The position numbers and the translations under genes are program-made. From NCBI GenBank assembly GCA_947259495.1, contig CAMYLV010000026.1:1-51118 (forward strand): a stretch of DNA of 51,118 nucleotides, read 5' to 3'. Below are positions 1 to 7,815 of this stretch, in pieces (position 1 is the stretch's first letter; the number at the start of each line of letters is the position of its first letter). Under the pieces are notes generated by a model. It had not been told where the DNA came from. It saw only the letters and a list, made by a program, of their open reading frames with translations, and ran no database searches. The stretch is from an uncultured Desulfobacterales bacterium. Lineage in GTDB: Bacteria; Desulfobacterota; Desulfobacteria; Desulfobacterales; JAHEIW01.

Positions 1-17
1 TCCGGCCTTCGGCACCA
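1..17 (+). tRNA. 3' end of a tRNA (leucine-like), truncated by the window edge
   Basis: The first 17 bases read as the 3' strand of a T stem, an acceptor strand CTTCGGC, discriminator A and CCA. The implied acceptor 5' strand GCCGAAG is typical of bacterial tRNA-Leu. An intrinsic terminator follows at once, as expected after a real tRNA gene whose body lies upstream of the window. Identity as Leu is inference from the acceptor only; it could also be one of the 3'-end fragments seen at 3426 and 21191. Confidence 0.45.
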
Positions 18-25
18 TTAATCAT

Positions 26-63
26 AAAAAACGGATTCAGCAACTGGCCGAATCCGTTTTTTT
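26..63 (+). terminator. Rho-independent terminator after the tRNA end
   Basis: An 11-12 bp stem with arms AACGGATTC and GAATCCGTT is flanked by A and T runs, with the loop around 38-49. The T run follows on the plus strand, so it would end a transcript entering from the left. The A run makes it partly bidirectional, so it may also serve the minus-strand gene ending at 104. Confidence 0.8.
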
Positions 64-103
64 ATCAGTGCGATTCGGTGGAACGATAGATTGTGCGGTT
101 TTT

Positions 104-1120
104 CTATGGCCTTATCTCAACAATCGTACCATTTGGCACCAACCTGTAGATTTCCTCCATCTCTTGGTCTGTAACCGCAATACACCCTTTTGTCCAGTCA
201 ATCTCTGCATGCAAAGTACCAATCCACGAAAGACCATTTTTGATGCCATGGATCATGATGTCTCCACCCGGAGAAACACCAAGCTCTTTTGCCCGCATTT
301 TGTCTTTGTCGTTTGGATAGGAAATATGAAGAGACAGGTGATAACCACTATTCCTGTTTCTTGAATCGATGGTGTAGGTTCCCTCCGGGGTTTTGTTATC
401 GCCCTGCCTTTCTTTCGGACCAACCGGGTTTCCCCCCAGGGCTATTTTGTAGGATTTGATCACCTCGCCCTTCGAAAGCAACGTCAATCGTCGCTCTTTC
501 TTTTCTATCAGGACTTTATCCGCCGGCTCCGTGCGGAGTAGAAAAATCTTTTGTTCGAGCGTTTCAATATTTTCTTGCAGTGAAATAATCTCATTCTCTT
601 TGCTTTTAAGCTCCTGGCGAGAAGTATCAACCTGTGTTTGCTGCGCAGCAATTATTTTATCCTTGTTGATGACATTATGGATTTGAAATATCATCATCTG
701 GCTGTCCAGCCTGAATTCACTATCCGGGTAATCCTTTACGATTTTCTGAAAACATTTGAGAGATTTCTGATAGTCTTTTTTTTCGTTCCTGGGATGGGCA
801 TAAATAATACCCATCTCGAAGAGAACTCTGTCCGCTACCGCGGGATGTTTTTCAATAATTTGCTTGTATTTGCTCAGAGAAGCCTCGTATTTTCCCTGGT
901 TGAAAAAATCATTTGCCTCCTTGGAGAGAGATCTGGCCTGGTGTCCCCCACTGCATCCGCATACAAGAATTGATGTTATCATGATGCAGACGAAGAAAAG
1001 GCGAAGATACTTGCCTATCCCTCTCGGAAATTTATCTGTATACGTCTTTGTGCTTGTTAATAATGTGCGCAGTGATCGCAAAACCGGACCTCTTCCAGAT
1101 ATATCTGCAATACGTACCAT
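104..1120 (-). CDS. TPR-containing L,D-transpeptidase (YkuD) lipoprotein
   Basis: Predicted envelope enzyme that forms L,D cross-links in peptidoglycan or attaches proteins to it. The C-terminal part (about residues 198-338) is a YkuD domain with the expected His (H291 in MIHGI) and catalytic Cys (C313 in TKGCIAV). Residues about 65-145 look like TPR/YfiO-type helical repeats and 145-195 like a coiled coil. A hydrophobic segment ending in ILVCGC at about residue 56 looks like a lipobox, so the protein is probably an outer-membrane-facing lipoprotein. The start is uncertain: no good ribosome site precedes the ATG at 1120 and the region before the hydrophobic segment is long for a signal peptide. 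It lies 58 bp after the Lpp-like gene in the same direction, with a hairpin between them. Family call is firm; substrate is inference. Confidence 0.85.
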   Translation of the reverse strand: MVRIADISGRGPVLRSLRTLLTSTKTYTDKFPRGIGKYLRLFFVCIMITSILVCGCSGGHQARSLSKEANDFFNQGKYEASLSKYKQIIEKHPAVADRVLFEMGIIYAHPRNEKKDYQKSLKCFQKIVKDYPDSEFRLDSQMMIFQIHNVINKDKIIAAQQTQVDTSRQELKSKENEIISLQENIETLEQKIFLLRTEPADKVLIEKKERRLTLLSKGEVIKSYKIALGGNPVGPKERQGDNKTPEGTYTIDSRNRNSGYHLSLHISYPNDKDKMRAKELGVSPGGDIMIHGIKNGLSWIGTLHAEIDWTKGCIAVTDQEMEEIYRLVPNGTIVEIRP

Positions 1121-1138
1121 GCTAAACGGTGGAAATAG

Positions 1139-1173
1139 AAGGAAGTGGAGGGCTCAAACCCTGCCACTTCCTT
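1139..1173 (-). terminator. Hairpin between the Lpp-like gene and the L,D-transpeptidase gene
   Basis: Arms AAGGAAGTGG and CCACTTCCTT flank an inner AGGG/CCCT pair, directly after the stop of the minus-strand gene at 1179. The T run is better on the plus strand than on the minus strand, so minus-strand termination may be partial, or the hairpin may protect the mRNA 3' end of the abundant lipoprotein. Confidence 0.55.
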
Positions 1174-1178
1174 TTGAT

Positions 1179-1502
1179 TTACTTCTTCATTGATTTCTGA
1201 AAAGCAGCTTCAGCTTGTTTTGCTTTCTCCTCTGCGATTCTCTCCTTTTCAGCTGCGACTCTCTCTCTTTCCATCGCCCTCCTTTCAGCTTCCTCAGCGC
1301 GGACCACTGCTTCATTTGCTTTGTTCACAGCCTCATCGGCTGCTGCCTTGGCAGCCTCGGCATCCTGAGCCGCCTGATCAGCTTTAGCACCAATCGCCTT
1401 TTCCCGGGTCTGCACCTCCTCGAGGTCACCTTTTGTAGCGCAACCCCCTGCGGCAATAGCGAGAGCAAGCATTATTGAGATCACTAAAAGACTTTTCTTC
1501 AT
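1179..1502 (-). CDS. Lpp-like alanine-rich coiled-coil lipoprotein with C-terminal lysines
   Basis: A 107-residue lipoprotein. Residues 1-21 are a lipoprotein signal ending AAGGC, so the mature protein begins with a lipidated Cys. The rest is an uninterrupted Ala/Glu/Lys-rich heptad pattern, like Lpp/OprI alanine-zipper lipoproteins that link outer membrane and cell wall. It ends in Met-Lys-Lys; in Braun's lipoprotein the terminal Lys is joined to peptidoglycan by YkuD L,D-transpeptidases. Genes for two such enzymes lie on either side on the same strand, so covalent anchoring is a reasonable inference. The start is well supported by a near-perfect Shine-Dalgarno (AAAGGAGGTGA) just upstream, which suggests high expression. 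Confidence 0.85.
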   Translation of the reverse strand: MKKSLLVISIMLALAIAAGGCATKGDLEEVQTREKAIGAKADQAAQDAEAAKAAADEAVNKANEAVVRAEEAERRAMERERVAAEKERIAEEKAKQAEAAFQKSMKK

Positions 1503-1726
1503 AATGTCGTCACCTCCTTTCAGTTCGGTTTACCTTGTCATAATAGCGACTGTAAAATTCCACGTTACTTCACAAAAATTATTCACGTTGGTTCATTGCC
1601 TGTTGCAAAAAAGGTACTTCTTTTGGAACTAAAGTACAACCATTGCCTGATTTCTCAATGCAGGATCGCTTAAGTAATTTCCATAATTTATAAGCGGCTT
1701 GCACGTAAAAGAAAAGGCGCAATGGG

Positions 1727-1936
1727 TTAACCCTCCTTTATCGGTTCAACCAATATACCGTCTATTTCCAAATCAATTTTCAAACGTTTTACCGCGCCTT
1801 TAGCCTCGTTCCTGTTTTTAAAAGGCCCTGCGAGAACACGATAGCGATTGCTTTTTGACAACACCCTTGCGGGAATTGGTGGACCCTGATGATTAATAAT
1901 TGCCGCAAGCCTCAGAGCGTCAATCTTGTCACGCAA
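1727..1936 (-). pseudogene. Out-of-frame SPOR-domain tail of the neighbouring L,D-transpeptidase
   Basis: This 69-codon frame encodes a SPOR-like segment (RYRVLAGPFKNRNEAKGAV), a fold that binds denuded glycan strands. Reading the same frame upstream past its TTG gives PELKTDAWYVLAATLRDKI, natural continuation of the L,D-transpeptidase whose own frame instead ends FDINTGTQNGRVVC and stops. The two frames meet at about 1975-1992 near GATATCAATA. It is therefore most likely the C-terminal domain of one protein spanning 1727-3017 that has lost one frame, by mutation or read error; expression as a separate protein from the TTG is unlikely because no ribosome site is seen. Confidence 0.7.
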
Positions 1937-3017
1937 AGTAGCAGCCAGAACATACCACGCGTCCGTTTTGAGTTCCGGTATTGATATCGAATAGGGGAAC
2001 CGGGAATCCGCGGGCCTCGCCCATTACTTGCCCAACCTTTTTCCAGTCAAGCGCGTGTCCTGACTTCTTTTCAATATTTCTCAATTGTGCATATGCCTTC
2101 TTCATCTCAGCGGTGCCTGATCCTTCAAAGGGCTTATGCGCTTCCAGGTAAATTATGCCATCACGCTGGCCGACCAGATATGGCTGGTTAACAATGCGTA
2201 CGGGTGTTTTTACCGGGGAGTTTTTGTAAAGCCTTTTTATGTCTTCCGGATAGAGCCTTATGCAGCCATAGGTTGCCCTGAGACCGATACTGGCCGGTTT
2301 ATTCGTACCGTGGACCAAATAGCCTGACTTGCTTAGATAGAGCGCGTGTTCTCCCAATGGATTTAGAGGCCCCGGAGGTACATTCGCCGGCAGCGGATCT
2401 CCCTTTTTGCGATGATCTTTGGCAATCACAGCGGGCACATACCAGGTCGGCCGGAACTTCTTGCGCGTTATATACATTTTGCCCATGGGGGTGGGCTGCT
2501 CTGTGGTACCGATACCGACCGGGTAGGTCGACACGGCCAATAGTTTACCATCTTTTTTAAAATAAAAGAGCCTCATAGCCGCTAAATTGATCACGATACC
2601 TTTTCTACGGGCGTCTGGCAGGATAAAACTCAGCGGCAACAGGATGCGCCCTCCGGTCTCAGGCACCCAAATATCCACCCCCGGATTAGCTGTACTGACG
2701 GTATTGATTCCCAGGCTGAAGTGTCTCGCTATATCCGGCAGCGTATCCCCCTTTTCAACTTTGATGACCGCCAACCGGCCAATCACGTCATCTTCTTTAG
2801 CAACAAAAAAGTCATTTCGTTCGATCTTTTCCTCAGGGTGGCTTGGAACCGGCAGATATTTTACCAGTTCTTCTCTCATACCAGCACAGCCATGGAAAGA
2901 TAAGATGAATATCAATAGAATTGTAAGATGACGCCTATTGGATAAGGCCCACAGGTCGATAATTCGGCACGGGGGTAAATGAACTAGCTTGTTTAATGAA
3001 GAAAAATTGAAAATCAT
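1929..3017 (-). CDS. LysM / L,D-transpeptidase (ErfK/YbiS-type), C-terminus altered by frameshift
   Basis: Predicted periplasmic peptidoglycan L,D-transpeptidase. Residues about 30-44 are a hydrophobic export signal ending FHGC, a lipobox-like site. A LysM-like glycan-binding segment (EKGDTLPDIARHF) covers about 84-130. The YkuD domain covers about 138-285 with H236 (VHGTN) and C252 (TYGCIRLYP). The last ~20 residues are read in a shifted frame, so the SPOR domain encoded at 1727-1990 is cut off; both catalytic residues are upstream of the break, so the truncated protein could still be active. The gene heads the minus-strand envelope cluster with the Lpp-like protein and a second L,D-transpeptidase. 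Start at 3017 is the longest; no clear ribosome site was seen. Confidence 0.8.
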   Translation of the reverse strand: MIFNFSSLNKLVHLPPCRIIDLWALSNRRHLTILLIFILSFHGCAGMREELVKYLPVPSHPEEKIERNDFFVAKEDDVIGRLAVIKVEKGDTLPDIARHFSLGINTVSTANPGVDIWVPETGGRILLPLSFILPDARRKGIVINLAAMRLFYFKKDGKLLAVSTYPVGIGTTEQPTPMGKMYITRKKFRPTWYVPAVIAKDHRKKGDPLPANVPPGPLNPLGEHALYLSKSGYLVHGTNKPASIGLRATYGCIRLYPEDIKRLYKNSPVKTPVRIVNQPYLVGQRDGIIYLEAHKPFEGSGTAEMKKAYAQLRNIEKKSGHALDWKKVGQVMGEARGFPVPLFDINTGTQNGRVVCSGCYFA

Positions 3018-3425
3018 CTTTCAGCAAAACCGGATCGGATTTGGCGCGCAAGGCTCAATTTCATCGCAAGATCAATAACGCGCTACTTAATAATGTATAC
3101 CAAGTATCGCCGGTATTATCAAATTAATGAATGTTATTTTAAAAGATTTCAGATTTCATATGTGCGCACGACACATTTACGTTAAAATTGAAAACTGGGG
3201 TCGGACCGTAGTAACTAGCTGATAGTATTTTAAAAGAACCAAATATAAAGTCGATTTTTTAACTTAGAACGAGCATTTTGGGGGTAAATAAGTGTTTTAA
3301 GGGATATTATATTCTTAAACAATTTATATGCGAATATGCAGCCAGGACTATACAAAAACTCGCTTAATGTCGCTTAAACTAGCTTTTTTTTTATTAACTA
3401 TTCGATATCATTATCAATTTTTTAA

Positions 3426-3442
3426 TTCCTGCCTTCGGCACC
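3426..3442 (+). pseudogene. tRNA 3'-end fragment (acceptor strand plus CCA)
   Basis: The acceptor strand CTTCGGC with discriminator A and CCA is identical to the fragment at 1-17, preceded by a plausible T-stem strand CCTGC. No tRNA body lies upstream: the preceding bases are AT-rich and no GCCGAAG partner occurs nearby. A terminator follows within 15 bases. Confidence 0.5.
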
Positions 3443-3455
3443 ACTTGTAAAGAAT

Positions 3456-3484
3456 AAGCCGCATTCCTAATGGATTGCGGCTTT
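3456..3484 (+). terminator. Rho-independent terminator inside the miniature element
   Basis: Arms AAGCCGCA and TGCGGCTT plus an inner TCC/GGA pair, followed by a short T-rich tail. It directly follows the tRNA 3'-end fragment, mimicking the end of a tRNA transcription unit. Confidence 0.7.
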
Positions 3485-3605
3485 TCTGTTTCTTAAAAGG
3501 TCGATTTTGCCCCTAAAAATGATAAAACTCCAATACGTTACTGCGGTCCGACCCGGCAACGATGGGCGACCCCGGCAACTTTGGGATCGCATGGAATCAT
3601 TACGG

Positions 3606-4868
3606 TTAGACTGGATTAGCGAATTTGGCAACTTTTCGAAGAACCTCCAGATCTTTTGGGGCCACGAGTGCATTTTCAGCTCTAGCTCGCGCTAAGCGGG
3701 CATGGCGTATCGCAACGTCCCGCAGCGAGGTTACGCCTAACGATGCCAGGGACTCAAATGCCTTCTGCAGCCGCGTTGCTACTTCGACAGTACCTGCCCC
3801 GTCACGGGCAATCGCAGTGAAGGCGTCATCAAACATGTCCGACAAAGAAATTTCGGGCACCGCCACGCGATCATATTCAATGGTTTGCTTTTCATCTTCT
3901 TCGACGGGTTCAGCCCAGAGCGCAAAAAGCCGCACGAACCTTCCGATAATAGCGATTGCTGTACCGGGATCATTGACGGCAGGTGACAATGCGCGACTTG
4001 CAATTTCCGAAAGGGCGATAAGCCCAAAACGAGGATCCTCATCGAATGTTCTGTCATTACCAATCTGAAACGCTTTCTCTATATGCCTTATGTCGTCTTC
4101 AGATAAATCAACTGGGTCAGAGCTCACGTAGGCAATGGCCCGTCCCGGAGCAGAAAAAGCGCCGGGCAAAGCGGACACTATGATTCGTATCCCGGTTTCT
4201 TCCGCATACGCTTGCAGCGCATCGACATCTATGCGTTGCACATATCCGATCGAACTCCCATAAATGGCCTGATTAGAATCCTGCCGCAATCCCACAGGGG
4301 CCCCGCCGAGAATAGGCACACATCGCTGTCGCTGCATGGCGGCTGCCGTCGCTTTCTCAACTTTGTCGATGGTTGTCGCGAGGCGCCCAAGGCGGGCGAT
4401 CTGATCCACCCATCGCAGGAACGTAATGATAACCCATGCAAATACTATTATCGTAAGCGTAAACAATGCAAAATGGCCTGCTTTCTCATAATATTCATTC
4501 TTCAGGGCGACAAGGGCGACGATGCTGAAGATGAAAGCAGCAATAAATGTCGAAAGAGCGTTTTGGGATACGTCGTCGGACACAACCAAAGAAAAAGATC
4601 GGGGCGTCGCGGTGCTGCTGGCTGCGGCATATGCAGATAACATCGATGCGACAGCGAAGGTCGAAATCACCAACATGCTTGAGGCAATAATGGCAAGCAG
4701 CGTCTCTATTGATTCCGGATTGATCTCGGGGACGACTCGACCCATTATTGTATTATCCACCATCTTGGCGAGAAATGCTCCAGTAACCGACAATATACAG
4801 AAAATGAGCGGCCGAACCCATAGCCGCTCACGTAAGCGATTCAGAAAAAATCTTATTCGATTAACCAT
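3606..4868 (-). CDS. DUF2254 family inner-membrane protein
   Basis: A 420-residue protein of the DUF2254 family, whose function is not established. It has four predicted membrane segments near residues 16-36, 58-82, 105-122 and 130-150. The long cytoplasmic C-terminal part includes the family's conserved SPAVNDPGTA stretch. The ATG at 4868 follows AGAGGA at good spacing. It is the last of four minus-strand genes for membrane or small proteins (MgtC-like, PLDc_N-like, coiled-coil, this), with 73 bp between it and the previous gene, so co-transcription is likely. A role in membrane stress or ion handling is only inferred from the company of MgtC. Confidence 0.85.
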   Translation of the reverse strand: MVNRIRFFLNRLRERLWVRPLIFCILSVTGAFLAKMVDNTIMGRVVPEINPESIETLLAIIASSMLVISTFAVASMLSAYAAASSTATPRSFSLVVSDDVSQNALSTFIAAFIFSIVALVALKNEYYEKAGHFALFTLTIIVFAWVIITFLRWVDQIARLGRLATTIDKVEKATAAAMQRQRCVPILGGAPVGLRQDSNQAIYGSSIGYVQRIDVDALQAYAEETGIRIIVSALPGAFSAPGRAIAYVSSDPVDLSEDDIRHIEKAFQIGNDRTFDEDPRFGLIALSEIASRALSPAVNDPGTAIAIIGRFVRLFALWAEPVEEDEKQTIEYDRVAVPEISLSDMFDDAFTAIARDGAGTVEVATRLQKAFESLASLGVTSLRDVAIRHARLARARAENALVAPKDLEVLRKVAKFANPV

Positions 4869-4941
4869 AACGTCATTCCTCTTTTATTCGGCATAAAAGC
4901 CCGCGACAGCAAAAGTTGGGACCCGGACGCGGTGTGCACCA

Positions 4942-5226
4942 TCAGTTCAGCAGCTCTTTGAGGTTTTTTATCGCTTGTACGATCTCCTGGTAGGCCTCAT
5001 GAAAGCCCTCGGCAATCGAACTGTTTTCTTCGGATTCGCTCTGTTTTGCGATCTTATCCTGCATTTTGGATCTGATGTTTTTTATTTCCTTGAGGCGCTT
5101 TTCGAATTCGATCTGATGGGTTTCGGTGACATCTTCAGAAACCATCGAATTTAGTCTCTGAACAAGCTCGTCGGCCTCGGCCAGCAATGCATTGGTATCT
5201 TGAAATTTAATAGATGTGCCCATCAT
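4942..5226 (-). CDS. Small coiled-coil protein of unknown function
   Basis: 94 residues, acidic and mostly predicted alpha-helical, with two heptad-like stretches (about 10-60 and 70-93) and no signal peptide or Cys. Not recognised as any named family. GGAAGG stands just upstream of a double ATG, so the start is 5226 or 5223. It sits between the PLDc_N-like gene and the DUF2254 gene in the same direction. Likely a cytoplasmic partner of a membrane protein, but this is inference from context only. Confidence 0.65.
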   Translation of the reverse strand: MMGTSIKFQDTNALLAEADELVQRLNSMVSEDVTETHQIEFEKRLKEIKNIRSKMQDKIAKQSESEENSSIAEGFHEAYQEIVQAIKNLKELLN

Positions 5227-5319
5227 TTTTCCTTCCCCGCAATGGATTCAACCCATTAAACATTCCCCCGGTCCGACAACCGGTATGATCGGGCGCATAA
5301 GAAAAAATAGCCCCGGGGC

Positions 5320-5508
5320 CTATCGTTTGCGCCCGGACGGCCCTGCCACCAGCCAGATAAGCAGGCCAAGCACGGGCAGAATCAGAATCAGGATGAGCCA
5401 AAACACTTTCATTCCGGTGGTTGCCGAGCTTTGGAATGTCTTTACAATGGCCCAAATATCCGCAATCAAGATCACCAGCCCCAGAATACCACCCACTTCA
5501 ATTCCCAT
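5320..5508 (-). CDS. Small two-helix membrane protein, PLDc_N type
   Basis: A 62-residue protein with two membrane helices, the second followed by the short basic end PSGRKR. The pattern of hydrophobic helix, DIWAIVKTFQSSA, then LPVLGLLIWLVAGP is characteristic of the phospholipase D N-terminal (PLDc_N) domain, which also occurs as stand-alone small membrane proteins without enzymatic function. The ATG at 5508 is preferred over one 24 bases upstream because GGAGG lies five bases before it. Follows the MgtC-like gene at short distance in a probable operon. Confidence 0.8.
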   Translation of the reverse strand: MGIEVGGILGLVILIADIWAIVKTFQSSATTGMKVFWLILILILPVLGLLIWLVAGPSGRKR

Positions 5509-5532
5509 TTTTTCCTCCATTCTATTCAGCAA

Positions 5533-5994
5533 TTATTCGTCTTCTGAATCATCAGACTGAACCTTTTCCTTGACCTTGCCGAAAAAAAACATCGTTAAAA
5601 CGTTCAACACGGCCAGCAGAATGGCAATCTCGAACCGATCGAATGCCACAGCCACGCCGATGGCGCCTGTATTCCATATGCTGGCAGCCGAAGAGACACC
5701 TGCTATCCGATCCTGATCTTTTAGTATCGCCCCGCCACCGATGAACCCGATGCCGGTGATGATCCCCTGAATCACCCGCGCCTCGCCGTCGGTACTGTCA
5801 ATAACGGACATGCCCACGAGCATGAAACCGCAGGAAACGACTGCCACCAGCGGAAAAGTGCGCAGGCCGAAATGCCTTTCACTCTGTTCGCGCTCCAGGC
5901 CGATAGGCAGAGACAACAGGTATGCGACAATGAGATGGAACAGGTGATCTAGCACCAACTGCCAATCTATCTGAAAGCCTTCGAGTAAGATCAT
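5533..5994 (-). CDS. MgtC/SapB family membrane protein
   Basis: A 153-residue inner-membrane protein with four or five hydrophobic helices and the family signatures LPIGLEREQ (about 29-37) and GIGFIGGGAILKD (about 81-93). MgtC proteins are known from pathogens as regulators of F-type ATP synthase and Mg2+ stress; in environmental bacteria their role is unclear. The length fits the short SapB-like form without the ACT-like C-terminal domain of true MgtC. GGGGGG precedes the ATG. It is the first gene of the minus-strand set ending at 3606. Confidence 0.88.
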   Translation of the reverse strand: MILLEGFQIDWQLVLDHLFHLIVAYLLSLPIGLEREQSERHFGLRTFPLVAVVSCGFMLVGMSVIDSTDGEARVIQGIITGIGFIGGGAILKDQDRIAGVSSAASIWNTGAIGVAVAFDRFEIAILLAVLNVLTMFFFGKVKEKVQSDDSEDE

Positions 5995-6315
5995 TGACCC
6001 CCCAGGATGATTAAAATCAGAGAAAAACAGCGGATATCAGCTGCATCCCCACACACCAGATACTGCCTGGAGTAATAATTTGACATTAATAAGAGACGAT
6101 AATCACGATAACCGGAGAGATCAATCTGTGAGCGGCCGTAATTGAAACGGTGATAGGCGGAGTTCAAAGGTCAACTGCAAGACCGGGCTATCCCGTCCGG
6201 ATTACGATAATACCAATCCATACAGAGAAGGGCTTTGCAACACATCGTGCGTTTAAGTGACGGTATCGGTTTTATTTTAACCGGAAAGCCGCCAGGAGGA
6301 ATCAAGCGAATCGCC
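5995..6315. other. Intergenic region, nothing recognised
   Basis: No gene seen between the flavoprotein gene (ending 6316) and the MgtC-like gene (starting 5994), both on the minus strand. No convincing terminator was found; the promoter of the MgtC-like operon is expected here. Confidence 0.5.
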
Positions 6316-7650
6316 CTAATCGATCAGGGGCTTCAGCATGTAGATGATGTCACTTTCCCTTGAGGGATAGGGAGTCATGATACTCTGGTGGTAAAGTTTT
6401 TCAACGGTTATCTGATTTACCATGGCAAGCATGAAAGCATTGATCAGGCCGGTGGCGTTGTCCGATAGAACATGGGCTCCCAGTAGTGTTCCATTTTCTG
6501 CCGCGAGCAATTTATAGGCCGCCGATCGCATCCCGACGCGTTTGTAGGTCAGCCACGATAGCTCTTTCCCGAAGCTTTTTTTGAAGGCCACCCCCTTGTC
6601 GCTAAGCTCGCTTTCAGTGGCCCCCACCATCCCATACTGCGGGTAGGTGAACAGAACGAAAGGCACGGCCGTGTAGTCCATGACCGCATCCTGTTGATCA
6701 CCTTTTTCTCTTTTTAGAATGTTCGCAGCAGCCACCCGCGCTTCCGAGTCGGCAACCCGGGCCAGCTGGACGGTGGCCGCACAGTCGCCTGCGGCATACA
6801 CCCATTGATTCGTGGTTGCCATATCCGGCGTCACCTTGATGCCGAGCCGGGAGCTGTCAATGCCGGCTTGCTCCAGCTTCAGATTTTCGATGTCCGGTAT
6901 GCGGCCGGCACCGTTTACGACAAGATCCGCTTCGAAGTCGAGGCCATCTTCGGTTACGACATTAAAGGCGCGATGGGTCTGTGTGATGGCGGTGATGCTT
7001 ACGCTGCAGTGCAGATCGACTCCCTCCGATGCAGAGGCTGCTGTCAGCAGAGCCACCATCTCCTCATCAAATGGCGCCAATGGACGGGTAGCGGCCTCCA
7101 AGATGGTGCAGCGGGTGTTTATTGTTCCCAGCCGAGCAGCGAAGTGGGCAAATTCGAATGAGATAAAACCGCCACCGATGAAAACGATTCGTTGGGGAAG
7201 TCGATCCAGTTCCATGAATTCACGGCTGGTGACCATCAGCTCGGCACCGTCGATCGGCAATGAAATGGGAACCGCACCGGTGGCAAGCACACGCTGATCT
7301 ATGAATCGCGCTCGCCCCTGGACAAAATCGATTCCAGCCTCTTTCAGGCCGCTGACCGTATTAGACGACACATTCGTCGTGAATTTGTTTTTTTCACCAA
7401 GCAATTGCGACCAATTGGCTGATGCCGGTGTATCAATACCCATGTCCGAAAGATGGCGCGAACGGGCAACGACCTCGGTTCCCTCATAAAACCATTTTTT
7501 TGCCTGACAGCCGCTCAGCGCACAGGTTCCCCCCGGTCGGTCACTGTGTTCCACCATTCCCACTTTGAGTCCGTTCGTACTCAACTTGTAAGCTGCGGTT
7601 TGCCCCGCAGTTCCGGAACCGATCACCAGCACGTCATAGTTTTCGGACAT
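6316..7650 (-). CDS. Pyridine nucleotide-disulfide oxidoreductase (glutathione/mercuric reductase-like)
   Basis: A 444-residue FAD/NAD(P)H flavoprotein of the disulfide reductase class I family. It shows the FAD-binding GSGTAG (11-16), the redox pair C43 and C48 in GGTCALSGC, a second dinucleotide fold (VFIGGGFISFEFAH) and the FAD-contacting YAAGDCA. The C-terminal dimerisation domain is present, but the usual HPTxSE active-site signature is replaced by a PYPSRESD-type end, so it is not a standard glutathione, lipoamide or mercuric reductase. Substrate unknown. GGGAGG lies well placed before the ATG. The gene stands alone, with over 300 bp to the next minus-strand gene. Confidence 0.85.
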   Translation of the reverse strand: MSENYDVLVIGSGTAGQTAAYKLSTNGLKVGMVEHSDRPGGTCALSGCQAKKWFYEGTEVVARSRHLSDMGIDTPASANWSQLLGEKNKFTTNVSSNTVSGLKEAGIDFVQGRARFIDQRVLATGAVPISLPIDGAELMVTSREFMELDRLPQRIVFIGGGFISFEFAHFAARLGTINTRCTILEAATRPLAPFDEEMVALLTAASASEGVDLHCSVSITAITQTHRAFNVVTEDGLDFEADLVVNGAGRIPDIENLKLEQAGIDSSRLGIKVTPDMATTNQWVYAAGDCAATVQLARVADSEARVAAANILKREKGDQQDAVMDYTAVPFVLFTYPQYGMVGATESELSDKGVAFKKSFGKELSWLTYKRVGMRSAAYKLLAAENGTLLGAHVLSDNATGLINAFMLAMVNQITVEKLYHQSIMTPYPSRESDIIYMLKPLID

Positions 7651-7815
7651 TATCGCCTCCCGTTTTCAGGATTCAGGTTGAGGGGTGGGACACATCAAGC
7701 AGAACCGCTTCCGTTAAAACAAAGAACAGCGGGACCACAGAAAGCGACAAGCTCATCAATGACCCAATCTCGAACCGTCCGACCACCGCATCACTTGCAC
7801 TTTCACTTTCACTTT

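Larger units (their letters stand above)
3197..3554. repeat. Miniature (non-autonomous) relative of the 7816-8827 transposase element
   Basis: It begins GGGGTCGGACC and ends GGTCCGACCCg, inverted ends with 10 of 11 matches, against perfect 11-bp ends on the autonomous element. Sub-terminal motifs also match: CTTAGAAC followed by CATTTTGGGG on the left, and TTTTGCCCCTA then TTACTGCGG on the right. There is no transposase frame; the middle instead holds a tRNA 3'-end fragment and an intrinsic terminator. Most likely mobilised, if at all, by the transposase at 7938. Confidence 0.7.
3018..3605. other. Gene-free stretch holding a relic transposable element
   Basis: No credible gene on either strand. 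Most of it (3197-3554) is a miniature element with ends matching the REP-type transposase element at 7816-8827; it contains a tRNA 3'-end fragment and a terminator, listed separately. Confidence 0.7.
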
